Positions 27,398 through 37,964 of a stretch of DNA of 64,000 nt are shown here, one piece after another. The notes under the pieces are model-generated. The model made no database searches. It was not told the origin of the DNA and saw only the letters and a list, made by a program, of their open reading frames with translations. Source of the DNA: Gammaproteobacteria bacterium (GTDB lineage Bacteria; Pseudomonadota; Gammaproteobacteria; Enterobacterales; Psychrobiaceae); NCBI GenBank assembly GCA_013214965.1, contig JABSRU010000010.1:1-64000 (forward strand), in the 5' to 3' direction. A program made the translations under genes and the position numbers. The first letter of the stretch is position 1; each line of letters opens with the position of its first letter.

Positions 27398-28450
27398 TTG
27401 ACCCAAAAACTGATCACTCTCGACTGCTATTTAGAACCGGCTAGTCAATCACGACTCGCCAATTTATGTGGCCCGTTTGACGATAATTTAAAACATATTG
27501 AACGTCGTATGGGCGTTGAAATAAGTTATCGCAACAACTGTTTTAAAGTGATCGCTAAAGCTCATTTGGCTAAGATTATCATTGATATGCTACGGGAGCT
27601 TTATATTGAAACTCAACCGGTTAAAGGCAAGGTTTCAGAAATAGAACCCGATATGATTCATTTAGCCATTGAGCAGTCAAAAGCCTTAAATCAAGAGCTG
27701 ACTGATAATGGACTGAGTGAACGAGGTAAAGATGTCTATATTAAAACTCGTAAAGGGCTAATAAAACCCCGTAACACCAATCAACATAATTATGTCGCTA
27801 ATATCCTCAGTCATGATATTTGTTTTGGGGTTGGTCCTGCCGGTACCGGTAAGACCTATTTAGCCGTTGCTTGTGCCATTGATGCGCTAGAGCGTCAAGA
27901 AGTCAGACGGATTATTTTAACCCGTCCAGCAGTCGAAGCTGGCGAAAAATTAGGGTTCTTACCGGGCGATTTAAGTCAGAAAGTCGATCCTTACCTTCGT
28001 CCGCTCTATGATGCACTCTTTGAAATGCTCGGTTTTGAACGGGTTGAAAAACTGATTGAAAAAAATATTATCGAAATTGCGCCACTAGCTTACATGCGAG
28101 GTCGCACGTTTAATGATGCTTTTATTCTACTCGACGAGGCACAAAACACCACGGTCGAGCAAATGAAAATGTTCTTAACTCGGATCGGTTTTAATTCTAA
28201 GGCTGTGATCACTGGTGATATTACCCAAGTTGATTTACCACGCCATATAAAAAGCGGACTACGCCACAGTATTGAGGTGTTAGGAGATTTAGAGTCAATA
28301 AACTTTAACTTTTTTCAGTCTGGCGATATTGTTAGACATCCCGTTGTGGCAAAAATTGTAGATGCTTACGAACGTTTCGAGCAGCAGGAAAACCGGATAA
28401 AATCGCAACAACAAACGACAAGAAATGACGAAGAAATAGATAAAACATGA
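27398..28450 (+). CDS. ybeZ: PhoH-like ATPase YbeZ
   Basis: A 350-residue cytoplasmic PhoH-family NTPase that works with YbeY in ribosome and rRNA quality control. Walker [12 protein letters not shown] near residue 145 and Walker B ILLDEAQN near 250, with an N-terminal region resembling a KH or small RNA-binding domain. The start is TTG (27398) with AAGGA 7 nt upstream; no ATG precedes the conserved N-terminus. It lies 15 bp after miaB, and its stop overlaps the ybeY ATG by 4 bp, giving translational coupling. Confidence 0.94.
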   Translation: MTQKLITLDCYLEPASQSRLANLCGPFDDNLKHIERRMGVEISYRNNCFKVIAKAHLAKIIIDMLRELYIETQPVKGKVSEIEPDMIHLAIEQSKALNQELTDNGLSERGKDVYIKTRKGLIKPRNTNQHNYVANILSHDICFGVGPAGTGKTYLAVACAIDALERQEVRRIILTRPAVEAGEKLGFLPGDLSQKVDPYLRPLYDALFEMLGFERVEKLIEKNIIEIAPLAYMRGRTFNDAFILLDEAQNTTVEQMKMFLTRIGFNSKAVITGDITQVDLPRHIKSGLRHSIEVLGDLESINFNFFQSGDIVRHPVVAKIVDAYERFEQQENRIKSQQQTTRNDEEIDKT

Positions 28451-28905
28451 TTACTCTAGACTTACAAATAGCCTGTGAAAATAAAAACTTACCAACTCAA
28501 TCCGACTTTGAATTGTGGCTACAAACTGCCGTTAATGACGAGAAGCCAAATGCCGAAGTCACGATTCGCTTAGTCGAAATAACGGAAAGCCAACAACTGA
28601 ACTTGGAATATCGTGGTAAAGATAAACCAACTAATGTGCTTTCTTTTGAATTCGATGCCCCCCCAATGATCGAAATCCCTTTACTCGGTGATTTAATCAT
28701 TTGCAAACAAGTTATTGAAGCAGAAGCTATCGAACAAAATAAGCCCCTGTTACACCATTGGGCCCACATGGTGATACATGGTAGCCTCCATTTATTGGGC
28801 TTTGATCATATCGATGAAGATCAAGCACTCGTGATGGAGTCACTAGAAAAAAAATTATTAGCTAAATTAGCCATTGACGATCCTTACCGAGACGATCTAG
28901 ACTGA
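28447..28905 (+). CDS. ybeY: Endoribonuclease YbeY
   Basis: A 152-residue zinc-dependent endoribonuclease in 16S rRNA 3' maturation and 70S quality control. The metal-binding [11 protein letters not shown] (HxxxHxxxxxH) is near residue 114, and the NVLSFEF motif is near 60. ATGA overlap with ybeZ. The ybeZ-ybeY pair is the usual functional partnership. Confidence 0.96.
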   Translation: MITLDLQIACENKNLPTQSDFELWLQTAVNDEKPNAEVTIRLVEITESQQLNLEYRGKDKPTNVLSFEFDAPPMIEIPLLGDLIICKQVIEAEAIEQNKPLLHHWAHMVIHGSLHLLGFDHIDEDQALVMESLEKKLLAKLAIDDPYRDDLD

Positions 28906-28934
28906 ATTATTCAATTAGGGAAAACGATTAAAAA

Positions 28935-29789
28935 ATGAGCGAAGATAAACCTCCAAGTAGCCAGTCAACTAACAAATCTTGGTTTAACCGGTTAAGTCAA
29001 ATGTTTCAAGGCGAACCACAAACCCAAAAAGAGTTAGTTGAATTCATTGAAGACGCTGAAGAACGCAGCCTTATCGATCAATACACCAAAGACATGATCC
29101 ATGGCGTGCTTAGTGTATCGACCAAACGGGTCAGAGATATTATGATCCCCCGTTCACAAATGGTAGTACTGGAAAAAGATCAATCGATTGAGCAATCGAT
29201 CAAAACAATTACCGACTCGGCTCACTCTCGTTTCCCGGTAATTAGTGAAGACAAGGATAATATTGAAGGCATTTTATTAGCCAAAGATTTAGTTCAATTT
29301 GCCTTTAATCGCGAATTTAAAGACAAACCACTGATCGACATTGTTAGACCTTGTGTTATCGTGCCTGAGAGTAAGAAGGTCGATGTCTTATTGCGTGAAT
29401 TTCGCGAAGAACGCTATCACATGGCCGTGGTGGTTGATGAATACGGCGGCGTGTCAGGTCTCATTACCATTGAAGATATCCTCGAAGAAATTGTCGGCGA
29501 AATAGAAGATGAATTTGCCCATGAAGATGATACTCAATTAGACATTAGAAAAGTTAGCAATAAACTTTATTCAATCCAAGCATTAACATCTTTGGCCGAT
29601 TTTAATCAATATTTTAATACCAAATTCACTCCCAATGATGTCGACACCATTGGTGGCTTGGTCACCAATGCTTTTGGTCATTTACCCAAGCGTGGTGAAG
29701 AAACCATTATTGAAGGTTATCAATTTAAGGTGATTAATGCCGACTCACGTCGCTTAGTCCAATTGCAAGTGCAAGTACCACAGGTATAA
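28935..29789 (+). CDS. ybeX: CorC/YbeX family CBS-domain protein
   Basis: A 284-residue soluble protein with two CBS domains (about 65-185; IMIPRSQMVVL, FPVISEDKDNIEGILLAKDL, YHMAVVVDEYGGVSGLITIEDILEEIVGEI) and a C-terminal CorC_HlyC transporter-associated domain (DFNQYFNTKF ... PKRGEETIIEGYQFKV). Named CorC for its link to magnesium/cobalt efflux; E. coli YbeX is also tied to rRNA metabolism, in keeping with its position after ybeY. It is followed with no gap by lnt. Confidence 0.93.
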   Translation: MSEDKPPSSQSTNKSWFNRLSQMFQGEPQTQKELVEFIEDAEERSLIDQYTKDMIHGVLSVSTKRVRDIMIPRSQMVVLEKDQSIEQSIKTITDSAHSRFPVISEDKDNIEGILLAKDLVQFAFNREFKDKPLIDIVRPCVIVPESKKVDVLLREFREERYHMAVVVDEYGGVSGLITIEDILEEIVGEIEDEFAHEDDTQLDIRKVSNKLYSIQALTSLADFNQYFNTKFTPNDVDTIGGLVTNAFGHLPKRGEETIIEGYQFKVINADSRRLVQLQVQVPQV

Positions 29790-31382
29790 GTGAATTCGAT
29801 TTTGTTTAAACTAATCCCATTAAAAAACGTCCTCGAAGGGCGTTTTTTTATCTTACTCCTCCTTTGTTTCGGCTTAGGGGCTTTGTTCCATTTAAGCTTT
29901 GCTCCCTATCGCATTGAATGGATAGCACCATTGGTTATTGGCTTATTTTACAGCTTATTAACCATGAGCCAGTGGAGTCACCGTCGTCATTTTATACTTG
30001 GGCTTAGTTTCGGATTCGGGATATTTAGCCTTGGATTACGTTGGGTTCACGTATCTATTGATAGCTTTGGCGGCTTACCACTGATTGTATCGATTATTTT
30101 AGTCTTGTTATTGGCGCTATATTTAGCGCTATTTCCCGCCTTTTGTTGCTATCTGTTCTCTCGTTTAAAAAAACCACAATCGAGTTTGTTTAACCCCATT
30201 CTTTTTTCATCACTGTGGGTTATCACTGAATTAGCCCGAGGAAAATTATTAACCGGTTTCCCTTGGCTTTGGCTTGGTTACAGTCAAACAGAAGGAGTGA
30301 TGAGCCAAAATGCCGCGACCATTGGTGTTATTGGCTTAAGTTTATTGATTGTTATCATCGCAACACTCGTTTCTAGTATCGTTTTAAATCGCAGGCTTAA
30401 ACCATTGTTTGGTTTAAGCCTGACTATTGCCGTCGTATTATCTCTCAGTCAAATCAACCAGATTAGTGTCACGCCACAACAGGTTAATGTCGCACTAGTT
30501 CAGGGTAACATCGAACAAAGCGCTAAATGGCAAGCGGATAAAATGTGGCCGGCGATTACTCAATATATGGATCTCACCCGTGACAATTTTGATGCTGATC
30601 TAATATTTTGGCCAGAAGCAGCTATTCCAGCAATAGAGAATTGGGTTACCGATTATTTACGATTAATGAACAAAACCGCTAATTTTCGTGACAGTGCGAT
30701 CATCACCGGTATTATTGCCCGTCAATCTGAGGACGGTAGTTTTTCGCCAACTGAAACTGACTATTTCAACGCCTTAATTACCCTAGGAAATCGCGATAAG
30801 AAAATTCAAAAAGACGGGGATTATCAACCCAACCATCGTAACAGATATTACAAACATCAATTATTACCCATTGGCGAGTTTGTGCCCTTTGAAGATTTGT
30901 TGCGCCCGATTGCCCCGCTGTTCAATTTACCAATGTCCTCTTTTAAACGAGGCAATTGGCAGCAACCTAACCTGCAAGCCCTTGGCTATAAAATAGCTCC
31001 GGCGATTTGTTATGAAATTGCTTTTCCCGAGTTAGTCCGAGCGAATATGCGTCCCGATACAGATTTATTATTAACGGTCTCTAATGATGCATGGTTTGGT
31101 CACTCAATCGGTCCACATCAACACATGGAAATAGCTCAGATGCGAGCGATTGAGTTAGGTAGGCCTTTACTGCGAGTCACCAATAACGGCATCACTGCCG
31201 TCGTTGAGCCGAGCGGGCAGATCATTAAGCAACTGCCACAATTTGAAGCAGGCGTCTTGCGGGCAGACATCACCTTGGTAAAAGGGCAAACCTATTTTTA
31301 CCGCTTTGGACAATGGCCAGTGATATTTTTTGTATCACTGATGCTTGCCTTGGCATTAATGATTAAAGTGAAACCCGCTTAA
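29790..31382 (+). CDS. lnt: Apolipoprotein N-acyltransferase
   Basis: A 530-residue inner-membrane enzyme adding the third acyl chain to lipoproteins, required for their sorting to the outer membrane. The N-terminal 200 residues form several membrane segments; the C-terminal nitrilase domain has the catalytic Glu (FWPEAAIP near residue 276), Lys (LPIGEFVPFE, after the essential YYKHQ) and Cys (APAICYEIAFPE near 408). The GTG start directly abuts the ybeX stop; the Shine-Dalgarno AGG lies in ybeX, so coupling is expected. Tail-to-tail overlap of 20 bp with ybeL. Confidence 0.95.
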   Translation: MNSILFKLIPLKNVLEGRFFILLLLCFGLGALFHLSFAPYRIEWIAPLVIGLFYSLLTMSQWSHRRHFILGLSFGFGIFSLGLRWVHVSIDSFGGLPLIVSIILVLLLALYLALFPAFCCYLFSRLKKPQSSLFNPILFSSLWVITELARGKLLTGFPWLWLGYSQTEGVMSQNAATIGVIGLSLLIVIIATLVSSIVLNRRLKPLFGLSLTIAVVLSLSQINQISVTPQQVNVALVQGNIEQSAKWQADKMWPAITQYMDLTRDNFDADLIFWPEAAIPAIENWVTDYLRLMNKTANFRDSAIITGIIARQSEDGSFSPTETDYFNALITLGNRDKKIQKDGDYQPNHRNRYYKHQLLPIGEFVPFEDLLRPIAPLFNLPMSSFKRGNWQQPNLQALGYKIAPAICYEIAFPELVRANMRPDTDLLLTVSNDAWFGHSIGPHQHMEIAQMRAIELGRPLLRVTNNGITAVVEPSGQIIKQLPQFEAGVLRADITLVKGQTYFYRFGQWPVIFFVSLMLALALMIKVKPA

Positions 31383-31860
31383 AGCCTTGGTGTTCACATT
31401 GTGGACAATTAGATAAAAGTACCGGGTGATAAAAACTCATTGAGTGTTGGCATTGCTGACACTCGAGTTTACCTAACCCAACAACTTCGCCACTGTGATA
31501 AACGCCTTGATGGCTAAAATCATCAGCCAATCCCTGCCATTCGATTTGGCTATTATCACTAATCAACCATAACCACTGCCAAAGCGTGCCCTCAATAGCC
31601 AAAAATTGTGGCGAATCACGATACCCCTCTGGCGATTGTTCAATCGAGTCAATAAAGGCGGTTAAGTCGACTTTAAGCTGTTGCTCGATTTCTTGTAATT
31701 GTTCACTGTTAATATCACTAGCATATCGATAAGCTTGCATCCCTTGCTCAACAAACTCATTAATATCCGCCATGGATTTATCCTGCCGCTGCCACCGCTG
31801 CTCTAGCGACTGTAACAACTTATGATAACCCTCTTTAAACACGGTCATTTTATTATCCAT
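31363..31860 (-). CDS. ybeL: Zinc ribbon-containing protein YbeL (DUF1451)
   Basis: A 165-residue cytoplasmic protein of unknown function. The N-terminal part is helical (TVFKEGYHKLLQSLEQRW), and the C-terminus has a zinc ribbon with two CxxC pairs (LECQQCQHSM ... LSNCPQCEHQGF). The start at 31860 is chosen for AAGGAG 6 nt upstream; the adjacent ATG at 31863 is almost equivalent, and the longer frame to 31908 lacks support. It converges on lnt and is divergent from leuS, as in E. coli where ybeL neighbours leuS. Confidence 0.88.
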   Translation of the reverse strand: MDNKMTVFKEGYHKLLQSLEQRWQRQDKSMADINEFVEQGMQAYRYASDINSEQLQEIEQQLKVDLTAFIDSIEQSPEGYRDSPQFLAIEGTLWQWLWLISDNSQIEWQGLADDFSHQGVYHSGEVVGLGKLECQQCQHSMSFYHPVLLSNCPQCEHQGFKRVSL

Positions 31861-32022
31861 CATTAACTCCTTAGTGAAAAATATGCTCAATATCGAAATC
31901 TTTAACAATTAATATCATTAACTATACAACTATCTATTGTTGCACCATAGCCTCGTGCTGTATTCTATGTAGATCAAAAAAGTATTCGTTTTTTATTATT
32001 AATTAATTCTAGGTTTAATTGC

Positions 32023-34611
32023 ATGCAAGAGCAGTATATCCCGTCAGACATCGAGCCCCAAGCACAAAAGTTTTGGGTTGACAATCAAACATTTAAAGCA
32101 ACAGAACGCGATGACAAAGAAAAGTTTTATTGTCTATCAATGTTCCCATACCCAAGCGGTCGTCTCCACATGGGGCACGTGCGTAACTACACCATTGGTG
32201 ATGTTATTGCTCGATACCAAAGAATGCAGGGTAAAAATGTATTACAACCAATGGGTTGGGATGCTTTTGGTTTACCAGCTGAAAATGCAGCAATTAATCA
32301 TAAAACAGCGCCAGCGAAATGGACTTACGAAAACATTGATTACATGAACGATCAATTACGCCGTTTGGGTTTCGGGTACGATTGGGATCGTGAATTTGCA
32401 ACGTGTAAACCAGACTATTACCGTTGGGAACAATGGTTTTTCACCGAGCTTTACAAAAAGGACATGGTCTATAAAAAGACCTCAGCGGTTAACTGGTGCC
32501 CAAATGACCAAACCGTACTAGCGAACGAGCAGGTGATTGATGGTTGTTGTTGGCGTTGTGATACCGTCGTTGAACGGAAAGAAATTCCACAATGGTTTGT
32601 CCGAATTACCCGTTATGCTCAAGAGTTATTAGACGACTTAGACGAGCTAGATCAATGGCCTGAAAAAGTTAAAACCATGCAACGTAACTGGATTGGCCGC
32701 TCTGAAGGGGTTGATTTAACATTTAACCTTAAAGATAGTGACGAGCAGCTCTCTGTTTATACTACCCGTCCAGACACCTTAATGGGTGTTACTTATGTCG
32801 GTATTGCCGCTCAACATCCCCTAGCGCTTGAAGCAGCAAAAACAAATAACGACATTGCTACCTTCATTGATGAATGTAAGACCACTAAAGTGGCTGAAGC
32901 TGATCTTGCCACCATGGAAAAGAAAGGCGTAGCGACCGGTTTTTTTGCGATTCACCCACTAACGGGTCGTGAAGTGCCAATTTGGATTGCTAACTTTGTA
33001 TTAGCGGATTACGGCTCAGGCGCTGTGATGGCGGTTCCGGGTCATGATCAACGTGATTTCGAGTTTGCCACTAAATATCATCTTGATATCGAAGCAGTTA
33101 TTTATCCAAGTGATAGTAGCGATGCTTCTGTAGATATTTCAGAGCAAGCCTATACCGAAAAAGGCACGCTATTTAATTCTGGTGACTTCAATGGCTTAAC
33201 CTCAGAAGATGCGGTTGATGCTATTGCTGATGCATTAGAAAAATTAGGCATGGGAAAGAAAACCGTCAATTTCCGTCTTCGTGATTGGGGGGTTTCTCGC
33301 CAGCGCTATTGGGGAACACCAATCCCAATGCTTCACTTAGAAAACGGTGATATTGTTCCTGTACCAAGTGATCAATTACCGGTAAAGCTGCCTGAAAATG
33401 TTGTGATGGATGGCATTAATTCACCGATTAAATCTGATCTTGAGTGGGCAAAAACCACTTATCAAGGTCAGCCAGCACTGCATGAAACTGATACCTTTGA
33501 TACATTCATGGAATCGAGCTGGTATTACGCCCGTTATACCTCACCAGGTAATGACGCGATGTTAGATCCTGCCAAAGCCAATCACTGGCTGCCGGTTGAT
33601 CAATACATTGGTGGTATTGAACATGCGATATTGCATTTATTGTATGCCCGCTTCTTCCATAAATTATTGCGTGACTCTGGTTTGGTTAATTCAAACGAAC
33701 CATTTAAACGTTTATTAACCCAAGGAATGGTCCTCTCTAACGCGTTTTACAAGTTAGATGACAAAGGCACTAAAGTGTGGGTTTTACTCGATGATGTCAA
33801 AACGGAAGTTGATGAGAAAGGTAAAATCATTTCAGCAACTCAAATTTCGACTGGTGAAACAATCTCTTATGCTGGCATGAGCAAAATGTCGAAGTCAAAA
33901 AATAACGGCATTGACCCACAAGTGATGATCGACAAATACGGCGCTGATACAGTACGCTTATTCATTATGTTTGCCGCGCCAGCAGAACAAACTCTTGAAT
34001 GGGTTGACTCGGCCGTTGAAGGTTCAAACCGCTTCTTGAAACGTGTTTGGCGCTTAGCGTTCAATCATATTGAGCAAGGTGAAACACCTGCATTTGAGTC
34101 CGCTAAACTAACGACTACCCAACAAAATTTACGTCGTGAAGTGCATAAAACTATCGCTAAAGTATCCGATGATATCGGACGTCGCCAAACCTTTAACACA
34201 GCTATAGCCGCGGTAATGGAATTAGTCAACAACCTGTATAAAGCTGACAATAAAGACGACCAAGATCGCGCGATTATGGGCGAAGCACTCGACGCCATTG
34301 TTAAAATGTTATCACCGATTGTGCCGCATCTTTGTCATCAATTATGGACCGAGTTAGGTCATACTGATGATTTAGACTTTAGCCCGTGGCCAACGGTTGA
34401 TCAGAGTGCTTTAGTTGAACAATCGAAACTAATCATTGTTCAGGTCAATGGTAAAGTCCGCGCTAAAATTACAGTTGCTGCGGATCTCGAAGAAGAAGCG
34501 GTAAAAAACATGGCGCAAAACGATGAAAATGTCTTACGTTTCACCGCCGATAAGACCGTGCGTAAAGTGATCTATATTGCGGGTAAATTAGTCAACATCG
34601 TGGCTAACTAA
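32023..34611 (+). CDS. leuS: Leucyl-tRNA synthetase
   Basis: 862 residues, class I synthetase charging tRNA-Leu. HIGH-type motif [12 protein letters not shown] near residue 42, a CP1 editing domain ([13 protein letters not shown] and the D-containing [10 protein letters not shown]), KMSKS loop SKMSKSKNN near 620, anticodon-binding domain, and C-terminal VNGKVRAKI. Full family length. It heads the conserved leuS-lptE-holA-nadD series; a hairpin follows the stop. Confidence 0.97.
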   Translation: MQEQYIPSDIEPQAQKFWVDNQTFKATERDDKEKFYCLSMFPYPSGRLHMGHVRNYTIGDVIARYQRMQGKNVLQPMGWDAFGLPAENAAINHKTAPAKWTYENIDYMNDQLRRLGFGYDWDREFATCKPDYYRWEQWFFTELYKKDMVYKKTSAVNWCPNDQTVLANEQVIDGCCWRCDTVVERKEIPQWFVRITRYAQELLDDLDELDQWPEKVKTMQRNWIGRSEGVDLTFNLKDSDEQLSVYTTRPDTLMGVTYVGIAAQHPLALEAAKTNNDIATFIDECKTTKVAEADLATMEKKGVATGFFAIHPLTGREVPIWIANFVLADYGSGAVMAVPGHDQRDFEFATKYHLDIEAVIYPSDSSDASVDISEQAYTEKGTLFNSGDFNGLTSEDAVDAIADALEKLGMGKKTVNFRLRDWGVSRQRYWGTPIPMLHLENGDIVPVPSDQLPVKLPENVVMDGINSPIKSDLEWAKTTYQGQPALHETDTFDTFMESSWYYARYTSPGNDAMLDPAKANHWLPVDQYIGGIEHAILHLLYARFFHKLLRDSGLVNSNEPFKRLLTQGMVLSNAFYKLDDKGTKVWVLLDDVKTEVDEKGKIISATQISTGETISYAGMSKMSKSKNNGIDPQVMIDKYGADTVRLFIMFAAPAEQTLEWVDSAVEGSNRFLKRVWRLAFNHIEQGETPAFESAKLTTTQQNLRREVHKTIAKVSDDIGRRQTFNTAIAAVMELVNNLYKADNKDDQDRAIMGEALDAIVKMLSPIVPHLCHQLWTELGHTDDLDFSPWPTVDQSALVEQSKLIIVQVNGKVRAKITVAADLEEEAVKNMAQNDENVLRFTADKTVRKVIYIAGKLVNIVAN

Positions 34612-34620
34612 ACTATAATA

Positions 34621-34654
34621 AATACGACAGCGCCGGTGGGTGCTGTCGTATTTT
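34621..34654 (+). terminator. Hairpin between leuS and lptE
   Basis: An 11-bp perfect stem (34621-34631 with 34642-34652), 10-nt loop and only a T4 tail. It is likely a partial terminator, letting some transcription continue to lptE, 15 bp on. Confidence 0.6.
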
Positions 34655-34668
34655 AGGGTTAAACTTCC

Positions 34669-35154
34669 ATGAATAAATATCTTAATCGTTTAATGATAAT
34701 TATCTTAAGCGCGACCTTGTTAAATGGCTGCGGCTTTCGATTAAAAGGCGACTATCAACTGCCAGCATCACTCAAGCAATTACACTTACAAAGCCCCGAC
34801 CAATATGGTGAACTAACGCGGTTAGTTAAAAACAAATTACGACGTTATCAAGTCACCTTAGGTGATGATCCTAAATTGCCTGTTTTACAACTGGACAATG
34901 ACCGACTTGAACGCGGCACACTGTCGTTGTTTTCATCTGGCCAAGTCGCAGAATACGAACTCACTTATCATCTGGAATATCGATTGATTCACCAAGACCA
35001 ACAGCCACAGACATTCACAATTAAGCTACGTCGAGATTACTTAGATGATCCCCGTAGCGCTCAAGCCAAAAGTCGAGAGATGGAACTGATGTTAAAAGAA
35101 ATGCGGTTACAAGCGGCAGAACAAATAGTTCGCCAGCTCAGCAAATTACAATAA
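34669..35154 (+). CDS. lptE: LPS-assembly lipoprotein LptE
   Basis: A 161-residue outer-membrane lipoprotein that plugs the LptD translocon for lipopolysaccharide. Signal peptide with lipobox LLNGC (Cys21), then GFRLKGDYQLPASLKQLHL, the LptE/RlpB opening. The position between leuS and holA is the universal gammaproteobacterial order and supports the call beyond sequence. It depends on Lnt, encoded upstream, for maturation. Confidence 0.93.
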   Translation: MNKYLNRLMIIILSATLLNGCGFRLKGDYQLPASLKQLHLQSPDQYGELTRLVKNKLRRYQVTLGDDPKLPVLQLDNDRLERGTLSLFSSGQVAEYELTYHLEYRLIHQDQQPQTFTIKLRRDYLDDPRSAQAKSREMELMLKEMRLQAAEQIVRQLSKLQ

Positions 35155-35169
35155 AAGCTATTATTTCAT

Positions 35170-36192
35170 ATGCAGATTTATGCCAACCAACTCAGTAATC
35201 ACCTTAATAATCTCATGCCATGCTATCTCATTTTTGGCGACGAGCCGTTGCAAAAGCAACAAACCATCGGGGCAATTCGTGCTGCCGTAGCCGCTCAAGG
35301 TTTTGAACAACGTGTGATACTTTGCCAAGAACCAGGATTTAGCTGGAGTGAGTTATACCAAGCAGGACAAAGTATGTCGCTGTTTAGTGAGCGCCAATTG
35401 ATTGAATTGGAATTAACATCGCTTAAGGCGGGCCAAGAAGGCAGTAAAGCACTGCTCGAATATATGGCGAATACTAGCCCAGATAATATCTTATTAATTC
35501 ACGGCCCAAAAGCAACTCAAGATATTCAAAAATCGAAATGGTTTAAAACCCTAAGCCAAGCGGGATTGTTTGTTATTGTTAACCAGCCTCAAGGGCAACA
35601 ATTTAATCGCTGGATAGCCACCCAGGCACAAACACGGCAAGTTAACTTTAGTCCCGACGCCTTAGCTCAGTTTTGTACGATGTTTGAAGGCAATTTATTA
35701 GCCGCAGATCAAGAACTCGAAAAGCTGTCGTTACAAGTTGGCCAGCAACTTATCGATCGCGACAGTCTCAAACAACGGGTATCGAATCAAGCTCGCTACA
35801 ACCTATTTGAATTACAAGATTGTTTGTTATCGGGGCAGACTCAAAAAGCTTGCGCGATTCTTAACAACCTTGAACAACAATCAATCGAACCACAATTGAT
35901 TTTTTGGGCATTTAACCGCGAATTTGAGCTATTAAAGCAATTAAAACACGCCCAACAACAGCATCAGTCATTAAGCACAATTTATCAAAAATCTCGGATA
36001 TGGCAATCTCGCCAGACGATGTACCAACAAGCCTTAAATCGGTTAACCATGGCCCACTTTGCTCACATAACCAAACTACTCGCTGAAATAGACTTGCAAA
36101 TAAAACAGCACTTCAACTTACCTTGGCAGCAGGTGACTCAGTTAACCCTAGTGTTTTGTGAAACTGAACTACAACGGGAATTATTCCTATGA
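35170..36192 (+). CDS. holA: DNA polymerase III subunit delta
   Basis: A 340-residue clamp-loader subunit that opens the beta clamp. N-terminal AAA+-like fold without a functional P-loop (PCYLIFGDEPLQKQQTIGAIR), beta-binding region (SLFSERQLIELEL near residue 75), and a C-terminal collar domain. 15 bp after lptE; the stop overlaps nadD by 4 bp (ATGA). Confidence 0.94.
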   Translation: MQIYANQLSNHLNNLMPCYLIFGDEPLQKQQTIGAIRAAVAAQGFEQRVILCQEPGFSWSELYQAGQSMSLFSERQLIELELTSLKAGQEGSKALLEYMANTSPDNILLIHGPKATQDIQKSKWFKTLSQAGLFVIVNQPQGQQFNRWIATQAQTRQVNFSPDALAQFCTMFEGNLLAADQELEKLSLQVGQQLIDRDSLKQRVSNQARYNLFELQDCLLSGQTQKACAILNNLEQQSIEPQLIFWAFNREFELLKQLKHAQQQHQSLSTIYQKSRIWQSRQTMYQQALNRLTMAHFAHITKLLAEIDLQIKQHFNLPWQQVTQLTLVFCETELQRELFL

Positions 36193-36827
36193 AGCGTGCG
36201 ATTGGCGTGTTGGGCGGCACGTTCGATCCGATCCATTTAGGGCACTTACGCTCAGCACTCGATATCGCTCAAGATCTGAAGTTAGCGAAAGTTTATTTAA
36301 TGCCAAATCATACGCCTCCCCACAAAAAACAACCACAGGCTTCAAATGAACAACGGTTAACGATGTTGAAATTGGCGACTGAGCACTGTGCTCAGTTAAC
36401 CATTGATACCCGAGAATTAGATTGTGATGGTTTGTCGTATTCGGTGTTGGCCCTAGAGTCATTACGTCAAGAACACCCCGATACTCCGCTGTGTTTTTTA
36501 ATGGGCATGGATTCATTGTTAACATTAACCCGTTGGCATCGGTGGCAAGATTTATTGACCCTGAGTCATATCATTGTCAGCCAACGCCCCGGTTGGCCAC
36601 TACCACAAACCGGGGAGATAGCTAATTTACTCAGTCAGCACCGCTGTATTGATGCTAACGAACTAAACCAAAATCTCGCGGGCAAAATCATGGTTTATCA
36701 TGCGCACCCACTCGCTATTTCGTCGAGTCAAATTAGAGCGCTAATCAAAAATAAAAAAGACCCACAGTTCTTATTACCGGATCCAGTCATTCGCTATATT
36801 CGCCAGCAGTCTCTTTACGAAACTTAA
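36189..36827 (+). CDS. nadD: Nicotinate-nucleotide adenylyltransferase
   Basis: 212 residues; converts nicotinate mononucleotide and ATP to deamido-NAD. Nucleotidyl-transferase motif GGTFDPIHLGHLRSA near residue 10, PNHTPPHK and the C-terminal SSSQIRALI (ISSTxIR type). ATGA overlap with holA. Unlike in E. coli and Shewanella, rsfS and rlmH do not follow; yaiL does. Confidence 0.95.
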   Translation: MKRAIGVLGGTFDPIHLGHLRSALDIAQDLKLAKVYLMPNHTPPHKKQPQASNEQRLTMLKLATEHCAQLTIDTRELDCDGLSYSVLALESLRQEHPDTPLCFLMGMDSLLTLTRWHRWQDLLTLSHIIVSQRPGWPLPQTGEIANLLSQHRCIDANELNQNLAGKIMVYHAHPLAISSSQIRALIKNKKDPQFLLPDPVIRYIRQQSLYET

Positions 36828-36891
36828 TGCACTCAATAGCCGTCATTGTTATGATGGCACCATTAATGACTCATTTGGACACGTAACATCA

Positions 36892-37431
36892 ATGGCATCA
36901 CTTCAAGAGCAATTGCTTAAAGCCGGACTAGCAAATAAGCAAAGTGCTAAGCAAATCCGCAGTGAAAAACGTAAAAAAAACAAAGCAGTTCGCAAAGGTC
37001 AAACGGCCCAAGAGACCGGGTTACAAGATCAATTAAATCAGCAAAAGCAACAACAAGCTGACAAAGATTTGGCATTAAACAAAACCATTAAAGCAACATT
37101 GGATACTAAAGCTGAATTGGCTAAAGTTAAGCAAATGATTGCACAATTAGCCATTAGCGATTTTAATGGCGAGCTGGCTTTTAATTATGCTCAAGCGGGT
37201 AAAGTCAAAACCCTTTATGTTGACGAAATCACCCAAAACGCCTTAATTAAAGGTCGGATTGGTATTGCTGAATTAGATCATAAAATTAGTTTGATCCCTG
37301 CCCAAGCGATCGAAAAAATCAAAGCGGTCGATACTAAGTACATTATATTGCTCAACGACAATCAACCCGTTGCAGAAGATGAAGACGATCCTTACGCTGA
37401 TTTCCAAATTCCAGATGATTTAATGTGGTAA
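36892..37431 (+). CDS. yaiL: YaiL family protein (DUF2058)
   Basis: 179 residues, nucleoprotein/polynucleotide-associated family of unknown function. The N-terminal ~70 residues are strongly basic and coiled-coil-like (KQIRSEKRKKNKAVRKGQT, then Gln/Lys repeats), and the C-terminal domain ends in the diagnostic DDPYADFQIPDDLMW. Basic N-terminus suggests nucleic-acid association, not proven. It is 64 bp after nadD, with its own terminator; in many relatives this slot is occupied by rsfS-rlmH, so the position is unusual. Confidence 0.9.
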   Translation: MASLQEQLLKAGLANKQSAKQIRSEKRKKNKAVRKGQTAQETGLQDQLNQQKQQQADKDLALNKTIKATLDTKAELAKVKQMIAQLAISDFNGELAFNYAQAGKVKTLYVDEITQNALIKGRIGIAELDHKISLIPAQAIEKIKAVDTKYIILLNDNQPVAEDEDDPYADFQIPDDLMW

Positions 37432-37437
37432 CAAGAT

Positions 37438-37466
37438 AAAGGCTTCGTGATGAAGCCTTTTTTATA
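37438..37466 (+). terminator. yaiL terminator
   Basis: The 9-bp stem AAAGGCTTC/GAAGCCTTT (37438-37446 with 37452-37460) with a 5-nt loop and T tract. Confidence 0.9.
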
Positions 37467-37724
37467 AGAAAATACTATTGTTGTGTTTCATCCTGCTGAT
37501 AGCAATCATCACCTATAACCTTTAACTATCAACGACCACTGATAACATCAACGACTCCCCTACCTTCTTATAACCGATACCACAAAAATCATTGATAACC
37601 TGACGCAAGCATTAAGGTTTAGAACCGTTTCGACCATAGATCAACAACAATGTAATAACGATAAATTCAAACGCTTCCTCCTTTTTTAGCGAATAAATTC
37701 CCGTTAGTCCATCAACAACTCTGC

Positions 37725-37732
37725 TTAACTAA
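37725..37732. repeat. Left target-site duplication TTAACTAA
   Basis: Direct repeat of 37957-37964, flanking the 224-bp element on its left. Confidence 0.8.
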
Positions 37733-37956
37733 CCTGAACTCGGGATAAAGAGCTTTGTATCAAGATGAGATATAAGATGTTTTAATTTTAAAGTGTGTAA
37801 TTAAAAACAAAACATCAGCTCGTGTGACCCAGTGGCGAGATTTAGGCGGGTATCAAGGCATTTTTACGAGCGAATAGCTGGCTATTTCGAATAAAAATAA
37901 CGCCGATAACCATTTAAATAGCGTTATTGGGTAAAGTTTCTTATCCCGAGCTCAGG
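37733..37956. mobile_element. 224-bp MITE-like element in the peptidase pseudogene
   Basis: Terminal inverted repeats CCTGAACTCGGGATAA (left) and TTATCCCGAGCTCAGG (right) match at 15 of 16 positions and are bounded by an 8-bp direct repeat TTAACTAA (37725-37732 and 37957-37964). Removing the element and one duplicate restores the peptidase reading frame as LCLTKINQ. It has no ORF for a transposase; an internal imperfect hairpin is centred near 37880. Family not assigned. Confidence 0.82.
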
Positions 37957-37964
37957 TTAACTAA
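37957..37964. repeat. Right target-site duplication TTAACTAA
   Basis: Direct repeat of 37725-37732; it is in frame with the second peptidase fragment. Confidence 0.8.
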
